A DNA stretch of 64,000 bases, taken from NCBI GenBank assembly GCA_035772405.1, contig JAYKKM010000253.1:1469001-1533000 (forward strand), given 5' to 3'. Each line of letters begins with the position of its first letter. Position 1 is the stretch's first letter. Source of the stretch: Chrysogorgia sp. JL179-B06. Taxonomy: Eukaryota; Cnidaria; Anthozoa; Scleralcyonacea; Chrysogorgiidae. A program made the position numbers and the translations under genes. The notes under the pieces are model-generated. The model was not told where the DNA came from, made no database searches, and was given only the letters and a program-made list of their open reading frames with translations. This document shows positions 23,160 to 37,100 of the stretch, piece by piece.

Positions 23160-24578
23160 CACTGACCTCTATATATAACTGGACTGCGTGCTCTCGTTGC
23201 AAATGACTAAAAAAGGTGACCGAAAAATGATGGCGTCAGCAGAGGTCAATTTTTTCATAGTAGCGACCACTGGTCATTGGATTGTTGGCACTGTTTGTCC
23301 AACGACCAATCATATTTGTTTTAACGATAACTATGGCGTCAGCTGGAGTACTTTTTCCCGTGTCGTGATACAAAGTTACAAACGGCATTTTCCCTCTTCA
23401 AAAACGAGACTGCACAAAAAACCTTGAAAGTGGAGATGTTCTTTATGACCAGATAACTTTCCACTAAATTCTAAAGGCCGTCAACACTAGTTGTCAACAC
23501 TCGGAGGACGTATGAAACTATTTTCGGTTGTATGACATTTAATCTCTTTTTAAACTTTTATCCTCAGGTGAGATATAAAGTGCGAACTTGTTGCTTTTGT
23601 TCTTGAAGGTTGTTTATCTATAGAAACTTTTTACAGAAAAAAGAATGCTGAATAGATATTGGATACGTGTTTACTGTTTTTTAAAAAGTAATCCGGCCGA
23701 AGAGGATAAACATAACCCAGTAAACATTAAAACACAAATTATATCACGAATTGCAAATTTCAAACTCGTTTATTTTGTATTGATAATGTCAAATGTCATC
23801 TGGTCAAAAAACGTTGCTTTAAAAACCACCTTAAAAGCATAAAACGAGAAAAATACTGTATATTTGTATTTAATTTTTCAAAGTAAAAACATTTGATAAC
23901 TAATCTTTTATTAGGAAGCCCTATTCATTATTACAATGGTTTTCAAAGGAGTCCTAAAATATAATTATAAATATAAATTAACTAAACATATACAATATAA
24001 TTCAATATGGTGGCCGTCAGATTACAGGGTTGAGATGTTAAAAAAATTAGACTTGAAAGTAGCGATGGTAGTGCTATTTCTTCCATCAAATGATAGAGCA
24101 TTCCAGTCCTTAACAGCGTGGTAACATAACCGTTGCTTGCCCCAGTTAGTTCTGACAGCAGGCAAACGGAAATCATGTGCATTTCTAGTATTATAACGGT
24201 GCACATCATGTAACGTAACTAATCTAAGATGGGATGATAATAAATCGTTTTTACACTTAAAAACGTAAAGACATCTATGATATAGTCTGCGCTTACTTAA
24301 ATTGATCCAGTTAAGGATCTGGAGGGCATCAGTAGCAGAAGAGTGAACTGGACGATCAAGAATAATTTTAGCAGCTTTGTTTTGCATGATTTGTAAGCTT
24401 TGCATTAACGTGGAGTTGTTCTTATCACCCCTATTTGCCGCTTAATAATTCGCCAACAGATTGTTGTAAATACAGGTCAGTGGTCGCTACTATGAAAAAA
24501 ATATCCTCTGCTGACGCCATAATTTTTCAGCCACTTTTTGGCGAGAGCACGCAGTCCAGTTATATATAGAGGTCAGTG
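23160..24578. mobile_element. 1.42-kb DNA transposon with exact 8-bp target duplication
   Basis: Inverted ends of over 100 bp start CACTGACCTCTATATATAAC. GTCTTACT flanks at 23152-23159 and 24579-24586. It contains a LINE fragment (24022-24405) on the minus strand and no transposase. Its left edge is only 19 bp from the right edge of the preceding element. It ends about 340 bp before the candidate start codon of the TBC gene. Confidence 0.85.
24022..24405 (-). mobile_element. LINE reverse transcriptase C-terminal fragment
   Basis: A continuous 127-codon minus-strand frame with LQIMQNKAAKIILDRP, a KRRLYHRC stretch, HRYNTRNA and GKQRLCYHAVKDWNAL. These are the ordered C-terminal landmarks of CR1/jockey-type reverse transcriptases. 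It has no catalytic YxDD, so it is the 5'-truncated tail. It lies inside a DNA transposon. Confidence 0.8.
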
Positions 24579-24607
24579 GTCTTACTACATCCCGGGCGTT
24601 CTTTGTC

Positions 24608-24709
24608 AAGATCCTAACCCTAACCCCCCCCAACGGGTTAGGGTTAGTTTACTAATTAGGTGGGGGGTTAGGGTAAACCCGTTAGGCGGGGGGTTAGGGT
24701 TAGGATCTT
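24608..24709. repeat. Inverted repeat of telomere-like TTAGGG units
   Basis: AAGATCCTAACCCTAACC on the left and GGTTAGGGTTAGGATCTT on the right surround further degenerate GGGTTAG units. An interstitial telomere-like fragment just upstream of the TBC gene. Confidence 0.7.
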
Positions 24710-24914
24710 TTGTTGTGTCCTCGTCCAGAAGACGAGTGCTCGCGGGCGCTGACAAAAGACCCATGTTGTTATGGTTTATTATTAAATTCGAAGACTTCAA
24801 TATGGGCATGTGAGGTTCTTTCTGTTCATTTGCGCGAGGAGGCTTTCAATTATAAGCCAACTATGTGTCATCTTAGACTCTCATCAACTAATGTATTCTC
24901 TGGTCGTTGATTAC

Positions 24915-25113
24915 ATGAATTTCAAAGCCACTGTTTCTCCTGACGGCAAAAGCTTGGCTTGTAGAACTCTGTCACCATCGAAGGAAGTCTCCTCGACCAA
25001 CGTGGAGTCCGTGGAAAGAGCACTTCCTTTGTGTGAGCCTGAATGGAGCTCGTTTTTCAACCAAGATGGCAGAATTCTCAACGAGTCTGCTCTCAGAAAA
25101 TCAATTTTTAAAG
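24915..25113 (+). CDS. TBC gene exon 1 (first recognised exon)
   Basis: Encodes CEPEWSSFFNQDGRI and then LRKSIFK, the usual lead-in to a TBC domain. Donor AAAG|GTAAAA, phase 1. The same frame stays open upstream to 24810 with another ATG at 24891, so the 5' edge is uncertain. Confidence 0.75.
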
Positions 25114-28100
25114 GTAAAACTGTAGTGTAGACGTAGTGACAAGTGTATCTGTGGGCTGTAAATGTAAAATTGTAAAAATCTTGCACAGGATGGGTTTATG
25201 CGCCTTATGCATAAAAATCCTGGGCAGGTTGGGTTTAAGGGGTGCTTGTTTCAAGCGAACGACCCTGTTTTATGCAGACGACACTCTATTCAGGGACCAG
25301 AACTGGTATTTACAATTGTACCATGAGCTCGAGTCGTATGAGCTCGTACACAACAAGATTGAATGCAGCGCATTCTTCTGGGGGCGCGTGTCCACACACG
25401 CCCAGATTCATCTGGGCGTGCGATTCATCTGGTCGTGCGATTCATCTGGGCGCGCAATTCATTGCGCGCGCAAAAAGTGAATTTGAAGAAAATCGAGCGC
25501 TACTGTTCGCTGAAGGGATCGTATGTTCTGGGAGCGGGATTGTGAGGCGCCAGCGCATTTTCAATTCAAAACGGTGAATATGGCATGGCAACACATTTGC
25601 ATATCGATTGCCGAAGGTGTCATGTTACGATTGTCTACGGAAACGATAGATTGTGGAGCAGAGAAGAGAGAGAGGAGATTTTGAGGTGGAAATTTATGTG
25701 GAAAAGAAGCGGCGCCGAAAGCCAACGAATCGACCAGCAAAGAGACGCAGAGTTGAGGAGAACGATTCAGAAGATTCAACAGCGTCAGACGACTCAACAG
25801 AGGGAGAGTGCTCAACCGACTTTGAGTCTGAAATAGAATTTCCTCAGGAAATTGACTCTGAAATTTCCGATTAGTTAGTATTGTATCTCCGCAGGGCTCA
25901 AAATAACGGCCGGTCAACGGACAATGACCGCCCAAAAATGCCTCTTGACCGGTCACTTTTTTACCTCACCGGTCATTTTGACCGGTCGACACATTTGTTT
26001 GCCTTCCGATAGAATTTTAAATCGTTTTTCTCTTCGGCATATCTGCTGAAATCTTGTCAGAGAAACACTGTATATTTCATGGAGAGTACGCAATTTCACT
26101 GTAAGTACGTCAAGTTACGTACGTCAAAAACATTGTTTGTTCTTGTCCAAAACATAAATTTATGCAGGTTGCACTTGAAAGGTTTCAATTTTGTTTCGGA
26201 GGAAGGAGGTAAGCAAGTGACGTCGAGGGTACAGACTCAGTCAAGCAAGATACATGTAACACTTTGATAAGAGAGCTGGCTGAGTTGGAATGAAGAGTTT
26301 GTGCTGGTCTTGACTTAACTTTGAAAGTTAACATAATATGCTCTAAAGTTTATTGCTCAATATTAAGATTATATCTAGAAAACAATAACTGTGATTGCTA
26401 ACGTCTTGAGCGTTTAAAACATGAAACAATCTCGTTATTATCTGTTTCACTGTAAGCGGCGTATTTATTTTGAGCCCTGTCGATATAGACTTGAGTACTT
26501 GACAAAAATAAATCCGGTCCTGGGGGTGGGGGGTTTGTATGTGATAACTATGCCTCATACCCCAGGGGCATTTCCTAAGGTAACTTGACTGAAGAGGCAT
26601 GATAGATGCATGCATAAGTGGAACAAAAGCGTGATGAAAGCGCTAGTCCTTCCACTTTGAAGAAAATTTCCTTTCGAAAGGCTTGCGATTATTTTTACAG
26701 TAAACGTCCTGTACCAGATTACATAAAATATGTATAATTTTTTGTGAATTTAGGAGGAAAATAAAAAATTAACTTGCCAAAGTTCAATTCCGTGATGCAA
26801 TCAAAATTCCGCGATTTTTGGACGATTTCCCGCGAAATCGCGGCAGCGCGGAATTCCAGAATGCCTGTTTATTGATACTTTTCAAAATAAATTTATTACT
26901 ACTGTATACTAAATCCAATCTATCGTAAAGACGTTTCTGTTAAACTGTTACTGGTCTACTAGTAACACATATGTTTTGCTAACGTTTTGCCCCAAATTCA
27001 AGTGTTGAAAATTCCTGCTGACCAATATCGGTAACCACCGATATATCGGCCGATATAGCCTGTATATCGTATCAGAATTTATGATATCAGTAAATTGGAT
27101 TTTTCTCTGCTCGTCCCGAGTTAGCATTTAGTACTACAAATACAAAACTCAAAGGTTGGCATACTGCCGAATTAGGGAGTATAGGTGGTTTAACAATTTG
27201 AGCGAGTGTGAAAGTGAAACCAGGTGTCAAATTGTATACACAATGTAATCATGTGACAAACAATAAATAATTAATCAGATAAACATAAGAATCCGGTGTG
27301 AAGGTACCAAATGCCATTTCACACGCCTGCACACACACTACTAATTTGGAGGGTCGCAGTCCCCAGGAAATCTCTTGAGCCATCCACACCTTACACCACC
27401 CCTGTAGTGAGCTGCCGCGAGCCTGGCAGTCCTGTGAGACGCAAGGCCTTGCCATGCTGTAATTTTCCAAGGCCTTGCCTTTCCATGTGGCCCTGGCCTG
27501 GCCATGCTGTAATTTTCCAAGGCCTTGCCGTAATTTTCCAAGGCCTTGCCTTTCCATGTGGCCCTGGCCAATAATCGGTACTGCCAGGTTATGTCCTTTC
27601 TTAGCTTTCTAGTAATAGGGATGTTCGGTATGAGAAATTTCCGGTATCGGTATACCGGAATACCGGTATATAATTTTACCGGTATACCGGTTTTTGGGCC
27701 TTGTGTAAAGTTATGTTTTATTGCATCTACAAAACCATGAAAACCCCAAACTATTGAACTAATAGATCAAAACATGACACCTTAAAACTCTTGATAAATT
27801 CTAATCTCTGTGAATATCAAAATGTAGTTGTATATACGGTATTACGGTATAATATTGTTCGTTTGTGACTCATTCGCAAAGCAACGTGCTTACACAGGAC
27901 GCGATTGAGCAAAACAACTAGAAGTATTAGAATATAAATTTAAGATTTAGGCATGTGCTTTGCTATATAAAATTTCGCTATAACGAAAAAAATTTAGGTA
28001 TAGTGGAAATTTCGATATATCGATATTACCGGAAAAGTCATACCGGTATACCGATATTTGATTCAATACCCGTATTTTCGGTATATCGAACATTCCTATC

Positions 28101-31100
28101 TAGTAATCCTTTTTATCTTGCTTTGTCATTATCATATAAGTTCCATTAAATCGCTATTTAGGGAGAGAGGCGAGAGCCTGTTTTACTTATAAGTAATAGC
28201 ATAAAAAGAGGTGCATTAGCTATTAAACGTCCCGCTCGATGAGGGTCATTTAGTAAAATTTTACTAAATGACCGGAATCGAGCGGGACGTTTAATGGTTA
28301 ATGCACCTCTTTTTATGCTATTCCTTTGTAATATAATGTTTGCGGGTATTTCTTTTGTTCTCACAGGGCCATTAACAACTAATCTACCGTATCAAAATTA
28401 ATTTTGGCGAAATTTCTAACGAGGTTCCTCAACCTCGTGTTGAGTCTTTGAATGATGATTTGATTAAAATTCATTTTTCGTAATTGTTTGGTTTGTCGTC
28501 AACGGAGGTAAGATTAGCAAAAATGGTATAATGAGGTATATTAGTTGTTAATGGCCCTGTGAGAACAAAAGAAATACCCGCAAACATTATATTATTGAGC
28601 TTTCTTTAACTTTTTCTGCCAAATAGTTTTTCATAGGATTTAGTAGAAATACATTTTGCATATATTTTTGCAGGTGGAATTAGTCAGAACATTAGATCAG
28701 ATGTTTGGATGTTTCTGTTTGGTTTTTATTCTTTTAGCTCGTCGTCCAGGTAAGTGAAACCTGTCTTTTTATCATTCTGAATTATCTTATATCTACCGCT
28801 CAGTTAGTATTTTGTGCGCTATTAATTTATTAATCCATCTTTGGTAAAATTATTATTAAAGCCCTCTGTATACAAGAAGTTGTGTATGATGTATCGCTTC
28901 ACTACTTTGGGAAGTGCGCTCGAGAGGCCTTTCTCCACATTATGGTTAGATGCGATGTCTGCCTGTTGGTGTTAAGTGAAAGCGGCGAATTTAATATGTA
29001 TATTATGGCAAAATCACTGACTGTTCTGACCGTGTCTCATTAGCTCAAAGGTCAGAGCGCCGTAACGTTGATTCGGAGACCAGGGTTCGATTCCCGGTTG
29101 GGGCAGTCACTTTTTCCATATACTGTATGTATTTGACAATATTAAATCCTCTCATATATCAATTAATTATTATTAAAGCCCGTTGTGTATCGCTTCGCTA
29201 CTTTGGGAAGTGCGCTCGAGAGGCCTTTCTCCACATTATGGTTATAGATGCAGCGATGTCTGCCTGTTGGTGTTAGTGAAAGCGGCGAATTTAATATGTA
29301 TATGGCAAAATCACTGACTGTTCTGACCGTGTCTCATTAGCTCAAAGGTCAGAGCGCCGTAACGTTGATTCGGAGACCAGGGTTCGATTCCCGGTTGGGG
29401 CAGTCACTTTTTCCATATATGTATTTGACAATATTAAATCCTCTCATATATCAATGCTACTTGCTACTCGGAGTTTCACGCGTTTAAGCAACTCAGTTGC
29501 CTGATGATCGCTTAAACGCGTGAAACTCCGAGTAGCAACGTTAATCATCTAGTAAATATATCTTGCTCTACCGTCAAGGTATTGAGCACTCTATAGTCTA
29601 TTGTGAACAACTTATTTTAAATCAATTACCATAACCTCCAAATCACTTAAACCAGAGTGGCCATCACTACGAAAGTGTGCATACAAATGTTCGTTTACAT
29701 ACCCCATTTACCCTTCCCATATCGTGCATGTAAGGGAGCTCTTATGATTGTTAAATCTAATCCTAAATGTGTTAATAATACTTCCCACGTATTGCATTCC
29801 ACATTTCTTACACAATACAAGTAAACTACCCCAGCCGAATCACAGTCAAAAGAATAGTTTATAATATAAGAGTCCTTTTCCGTTCTGTCCATAAACGTTT
29901 GTCCACATTTCACCAGCTCACAAATCTTACACCTGGATTTACCACATTTATGCCTGCCATTATAACTCTAACAATCTCCTTGTTAACTTTGCGTAATCTC
30001 GCTCTTACTAAAATATCTTTAAGTAGGCTAATGCGATATATCGATATTTTCGATAAATATCGTTATTTTAAAAATATCGATAAGCGATATTCAATTTTGC
30101 GCATATCGAAAATATCGAAAGTTTCAACTTCACTAAACACCCAAGTCGATTTTTTAAAAATAATTTCGGCAATTATTGTCGTAAAGTAGAGAACAGCATA
30201 TGCTAATTGAGGTGACGAGATCTTATTGCGTTTAAAAACACGTAACGCCGGTGTCGCAGGAAATTTGGCCCCCCCCAAATATGGCCCCCCCGGGCCATAT
30301 TTCCTAGGAAATTTGGCCTCCCCGGGGGCCATATTTCCTAGGAAATTTGGCCCCCTCTTCGGAAATTTGGCCCCCCATGTTTATGGTCTTGATAACTTAT
30401 AATCTTTTACTTTTTGAAGTTCTGATTAATAATATTTTACTAAAATATATTTCTGCAGACAACATATTTCACCAGCTGTAAAATATGTTTCGGCCGTGAA
30501 ATATATATTCCGCAGTGAAATATATTTTCGGCCGTGAAATATATATTCCGCAGTGAAATATATTTTCGGCCGTGAAATATATATTTCGCATTGAAATATA
30601 TTTTCGGCCGTGAAATGTATTTTCGGCCGTGAAATGTATTTTCCGCAGTGGCCAATATATTTTCGGTAATATATTTTCGGTATTAAAATATCAGGGCAAC
30701 ATATTTCACCACCGAAATATATTGGCCACTGCGGAAATAGCTACATTTCACGGCCGAAAAATACATTTCACGGCCGAAAATATATTACCGCAGAGAACAT
30801 ATTTCACCACCGAAAATGTATTGGCCACTGCGGTGAAATACATTTCACTGCGGAAAATACATTTCACGGCCGAAAATATATTTCACGGCCAAAAATACAT
30901 TTCACTACGGAAAATACATTTCACGGCCGAAAAACAACTGGCGCAGTGTTATCATAGCCTTATCGACATCGCTGGCCAGCTTCAGATCGAGATGTCCCCA
31001 ACACAGATACTGAAAGGATCTACTGACTGTGGCTTACTTGCCATTGCTTATGCATTCGAACTAGCAAGTGGGAATATTTATTTAGATGAACTGTCGTTCG

Positions 31101-34100
31101 ATCAGGCAAAAATGAGAAACCATTTATTAGGTTGTTTTGAAAGGGGAGAGATCTCCTCGTTCCATCATCGTGCGATCTTTGCGACAACTGGTACCATCTT
31201 CCTTGTATAAATTTAAATTATTGTCCTCAGGATGATCAGGAATGGCTTTGCGATTCATATGCGCCGCCACCGAAATCTCGTGAAAAAGATTAGTTTACTA
31301 AGTAACTTTAGTTAAGTCGTCCAGCTAAGCATACTTTGTAGTTATTTATAGTTTTTCTTGATAAATATATTTCACATTACTCTGGAAATCGTTTTTATTT
31401 ACATACATGAATTATCTCGTAATCAGACACAGTTTGAAGCTACTCACTTTTCAAACTGTCTTTCTAAGTTAAAGTGCATTCAAACTGTCACCGTCTGGTT
31501 GCGTATCTTTCTGCAAAAGTTTAGATTTAAAACATGAGGTACGATCTACCCATATTACCTCTGAGATAACGCGGAGTGTGTTCTTGGGGGGACCAAATTT
31601 CCGAAGGGGGGGGCCAAATTTCCTAGGAAATTTGTTCCGGGGGGGCCAAATTTCCTAGGAAATATGGCCCGGGGGGGCCAAATTTCCTGTGACACCGGTA
31701 TAGACGAGATGTCGCGTAGGAAGACAACTGAAATAGCGATGTAAACAAAGTGTAATTACGCTAATTCGAATCAGTTAATGTATTTCTCAAACGTAAAAGT
31801 CTCGGCTTAGTAACACTGTGAGAAAATAGGTGAGATAACTGTCAGCCACAAGACAAAGGACGTGCTCTTAATGATTTGAATCAATTGAATGGCGGCATTG
31901 AACTTACGCAGTTTAGCAGTTGCGCGTAGACCAGGTTTAAAAACAAAGTATCAGAATATCAATTATCACGGCTCTTTCTGTCGTGAAGTAGTCAAACTAA
32001 TTTCGTTAACGTTCAAGTGTTCAATCAACTCAAGTCTCTAAAATGTCGAAAAACGAGTCCTACTGTACTTAAGCCAAACAGGCAAACATGTTGGTGTTTC
32101 TTGCTGAAAATTTCTCTTTATAGAATGCAAAAAATTGTAAATAATTACTCACTGTAGATTGAACATGCCATGCTTAATAAACCTTTTGCGTTTTTTTTAC
32201 ATGCGCCTGCGGTTACCGCGCGTGCACCGAGGTAAATTGAGTTTTCGTTTTTGTTTCAATTTCGATATCGCCGATATTATCGAAAAAAGACTCCTAGGCT
32301 TCTTAAATGAAACCATTGGAGGACCACTCGAAAATATCTTTTTAGCCTTTATAACACATAATAATACAATACAAGAATCACTACTGTTTCGTTGTACTTT
32401 CTTTATCCTACCAGAGAAAGAGAAGCCATCAATGTAGAACGTATGGTTCAATATGATGTTTTAAAAGCAAGGTGGAAAACGGAACTAGAACAATCGCTGT
32501 TGAAAGACAGCAGTTATTCTGAGGGATTAGAACGCTTCCTCAATCCTTTGTACTCCGTTAACAACAACGCTGATTGTGATGAAAGTCATGGCACGAATGA
32601 AGAAAATTATCCCATAGAAAAACAACAGATGATATTTTTGAAAATAGAAGCACAGGTATGTGGTCATGTATCTTCTAAAAGTTTTGTATTCCAGTGCCCG
32701 TAGGAAGCAAATTTCATCTGGGGGGGGGGGGGTCGGACGGTTGCAGATCAATTTGATGACACCATTTTGGGGGTCAGGGGAGATTCACCCCGAGGAGCGA
32801 TTATGGAATATTCTGCCAGTTTCAATACGATGTTTTTTAAGGATACGATGATACGAAGTGGAATATGTAAATGAGAATTAATATTCTCATTATATAGTTA
32901 TAATAATATGTAAATTATTTTACTAGTGAGTTGGTAAGTATGATTTTTCGGGGACACAATGATACGAAGTGGAAATTACGACGTAATTTTCTAACTGTGC
33001 GTTGCATTATAACCAGGGTTCGAATTAACGGTGTGCAATGTGCAATTTGCACATCGTTTTGGCCCAAATAGTAAAAGTTGCACATCACTTTTCAAAACAA
33101 TGTGCAGAAAAAAATAGTCTCAGTATTGAACACAAACAAATAGTTAGTGACAAATTATAACTGTTAAGTTAACAGTCCTGCATATTTAGTTTTTTAGTTA
33201 TATGTAAATTAGCATATAAGGATCTATTTTAGCATGTATTTTCGGATTTTAACTGAAGAAGTTGGTCGAAACTTCTTTTGTTAAGTTTTATATGGAACAA
33301 TGCGAATTTTTACTCACTTTCTTAGCGTCTATTGTGTTCCTTTTCTCACTTGTAACTTTTATTTTTAACACTTCTCTCTCATTGGCTAATTTTTGACATG
33401 TTGTAAATATACAGGGTGTATAAAAAAAATTGCAACCTCGGAATTTCCCAAGAAATCCACTGTGTTCTTAAACACAAAATATTTTCGCCCCTGGGAATTT
33501 AAAATAGCTTGTAATCGTATTCCAGGGGCATAATAACTGTCTAATTACTACAAACTCGAGCACGTAAAGCAGAATTGAATCGAAATTTATGCATTTATTT
33601 AATGTATTTTGAGTCTGGGTGTAATGTAAAACTATAAAAACTCGTTGTTCTGTTGTGAGCTGCACCATTATTAATTTGAACTGGTGATGTGACTATTAGC
33701 AATTCGACAGTTATGCCCTTGGAATACGATTAGAAGCTATTTTAAATTCCCAGAGGCCTAAAATCTTTTGTGCTAATAAAAACAAAGTGGATTTCTTGGG
33801 AAATTCCAAGGTTGCGTTTTTTTTAATACACCCTGTATATATCTACGCTTAGGCACTTTGTAATTATTATCTCTGAAGATGTTGTGATGTATACAACGAA
33901 ACGTTAGATCTTATTAAAATTTTATTATGCCTTTTCTACGTGTTTTATTGCTTCAGGTTTTTCGTACTTTTTCCCATCCATGGCTTTTGCTGAACGTCAT
34001 GCTCAATACTCTTACATTATTTTTCTTTTTGTCTTCATAAAGATAAATGTAAATAAAAAGAAGGTAGATATTGTAAATTTACGCCATTTCCTGAGGACTA

Positions 34101-37100
34101 TTGACAAGGACGTTTCCTAGAACTGATCGCAATTTACAGTTTTATCAGTAAGTAATTCTCATTTCTTTTCTCATATCTTTCACTAATTCTTGCTTTCTAC
34201 TCTGCTGTACTCTACATTACTTCCTACTTTATTTAACTTTACTTCCTACTTTATTTGACTTTACTCTGTATTTTACTCTACTCTACTCTACTCTACTTTA
34301 CTCTACTCTACTCTACTCTACTCTACTCTACTCTACTCTACTCTACTCTACTCTACTCTACTCTACTATACTCTACTCTACTCTACTATACTCTACTTTC
34401 TACTCTACTTTACTTTACTCTACTTTACTTTACTTTACTTTACTCTACTCTACTCTACTCTACTCTACTCTACTCTACTCTACTCTACTCTACTATACTC
34501 TACTTTCTACTCTACTTTACTTTACTCTACTTTACTTTACTTTACTTTACTCTACTTTACCTCTACTCTACTTTACTCTACTCTACTCTACTCTACTCTA
34601 CTCTACTCTACTCTACTTTACTCTACTCTACTCTACTCTACTCTACTCTACTCTACTCTACTCTACTCTACTCTACTTTCTACTCTAACTCTACTCTACT
34701 TTACTCTACTCTACTCTACTCTACTCTACTCTACTCTACTACACTCTACTTTCTACTCTACTTTACTTTACTCTACTTTACTTTACTCTACTCTACTCTA
34801 CTCTACTCTACTCTACTCTACTCTACTATACTCTACTTTCTACTCTACTTTACTCTACTCTACTTTACTTTACTTTACTCTACTTTACTCTACTCTACTC
34901 TACTCTACTCTACTCTACTCTACTCTACTCTACTCTACTTTACTTTACTCTACTTTACTTTACTTTACTCTACTTTACTCTACTCTACTCTACTTTACTC
35001 TACTCTACTCTACTCTACTCTACTCTACTCTACTCTACTCTACTCTACTCTACTTTCTACTCTACTTTACTTTACTCTACTTTACTTTACTTTACTCTAC
35101 TTTACTTTACTCTACTTTACTCTACTCTACTTTCTACTCTACTTTACTTTACTCTACTTTACTTTACTTTACTTTACTCTACTCTACTCTACTCTACTCT
35201 ACTCTACTCTACTCTACTCTACTTTCTACTCTACTTTACTTTACTCTACTTTACTTTACTTTACTTTACTCTACTTTACTCTACTCTACTCTACTCTACT
35301 CTACTCTACTCTACTTTCTACTCTACTTTACTTTACTCTACTTTACTTTACTTTACTCTACTTTACTCTACTCTACTTTACTCTACTCTACTCTACTCTA
35401 CTCTACTCTACTCTACTCTACTTTCTACTCTACTTTACTCTACTTTACTTTACTTTACTCTACTCTACTCTACTCTACTCTACATTACTCTACTCTACTC
35501 TACTCTACTCTACTCTACTCTACTCTATTTTATTTTACTCTACTCTACTCTACTCTACTCTACTCTACTCTCTACTCTACTCTACTCTACTCTACTTTAC
35601 TCTACTCTACTCTCTACTCTACTCTACTTTACTCTACTCTACTCTACTCTACTCTACTTTACTCTACTCTACTCTACTCTACTCTACTCTACTCTACTCT
35701 ACTTTGCTCTACTCTACTCTACTCTACTTTACTCTACTCTACTTTACTTTACTTTACTCTACTCTACTCTACTCTACTCTACTCTATTTTACTTTACTCT
35801 ACTCTACTTTACTCTACTCTACTCTACTCTACTCTACTCTACTCTAATCTCTACTTTACTCTACTCTACTCTACTCTACTCTGCTCTGCTCACTTTACTT
35901 TACTTTACTTTACTTTACTTTACTTTACTTTACTCTACTTTACTCTACTTTACTCTACTTTACTTTACTCTACTCTACTCTATTTTACTTTACTCTACTC
36001 TACTCTACTCTACTCTACTCTACTCTACTTTACTCTACTCTACTCTCTACTCTGCTCTGCTCTGCTCTGCTCTGCTCTACTTTACTTTACTTACTTTACT
36101 TTACTCTACTTTACTCTACTTTACTCTACTCTACTCTACTCTACTCTATTTTACTTTACTCTACTCTACTCTACTCTACTCTACTCTACTCTACTTTACT
36201 TTACTTTACTCTACTCTACTCTACTCTACTCTACTCTACTCTACTCTACTCTCTACTCTACTTTACTTTACTTTACTCTACTCTACTCTACTCTACTCTA
36301 CTCTACTCTACTTTCTACTCTACTTTACTTTACTTTACTCTACTTTACTTTACTCTACTTTACTCTACTCTACTTTACTCTACTCTACTCTACTTTACTC
36401 TACTCTACTCTACTCTACTCTACTCTACTCTACTCTACTCTACTCTACTCTACTCTACTCTACTCTACTTTCTACTCTACTTTACTTTACTCTACTTTAC
36501 TTTACTTTACTTTACTCTACTTTACTCTACTCTACTCTACTCTACTCTACTCTACTCTACTCTACTCTACTTTCTACTCTACTTTACTTTACTCTACTTT
36601 ACTTTACTTTACTCCTACTTTACTCTACTTTACTCTACTCTACTCTACTCTACTCTACTCTACTCTACTCTACTCTACTCTACTTTCTACTCTACTTTAC
36701 TTTACTCTACTTTACTTTACTTTACTTTACTCTACTTTACTCTACTCTACTCTACTCTACATTACTTTACTCTACTCTACTCTACTCTACTCTACTCTAC
36801 TCTACTCTCTACTTTACTCTACTCTACTCTACTCTACTCTGCTCTGCTCTACTTTACTTTACTTTACTTTACTTTACTTTACTCTACTCTACTCTACTCT
36901 ACTTTACTTTACTCTACTCTACTCTACTCTACTCTATTTTACTTTACTCTACTCTACTCTACTCTACTCTACTCTACTCTACTCTACTCTACTACTCTAC
37001 TCTACTCTACTCTACTCTCTACTCTACTCTACTCTGCTCTGCTCTGCTCTACTTTACTTTACTTTACTTTACTTTACTTTACTCTACTTTACTCTACTTT

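Larger units (their letters stand above)
30248..31698. mobile_element. 1.45-kb transposon with GGAAATTTGGCC ends and a protease fragment
   Basis: Ends CCGGTGTCGCAGGAAATTTG and CAAATTTCCTGTGACACCGG. Both subterminal regions repeat AGGAAATTTGGCCCCCC in inverted orientation (30257-30378 and 31588-31690). No clear target duplication. Inside are an 18-20-bp minisatellite (30480-30930) and the last part of a Ulp1-like peptidase (30935-31210). Superfamily unknown. Confidence 0.65.

Noticed and set aside
25653..25874. Basic then acidic frame (EKKRRRKPTNRPAKRRR and Ser/Asp/Glu-rich tail)
   Set aside because: Looks like a nuclear protein end or a transposase leader, but no start, splice or homologous domain could be supported. 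Worth a profile search.
29035..29106. Functional tRNA-Asn (GTT)
   Set aside because: C at position 33, mismatched anticodon and T stems, and part of a longer duplicated unit; a SINE is more likely.
30440..30930. Frame with repeated FHGRKYISL
   Set aside because: Product of the GGCCGTGAAATATATTTT minisatellite; only the end after 30935 resembles protein.
34255..35847. 530-codon open frame (STLLY repeats)
   Set aside because: A pure by-product of a 5-bp repeat; no start context, no homology, lies in an intron.
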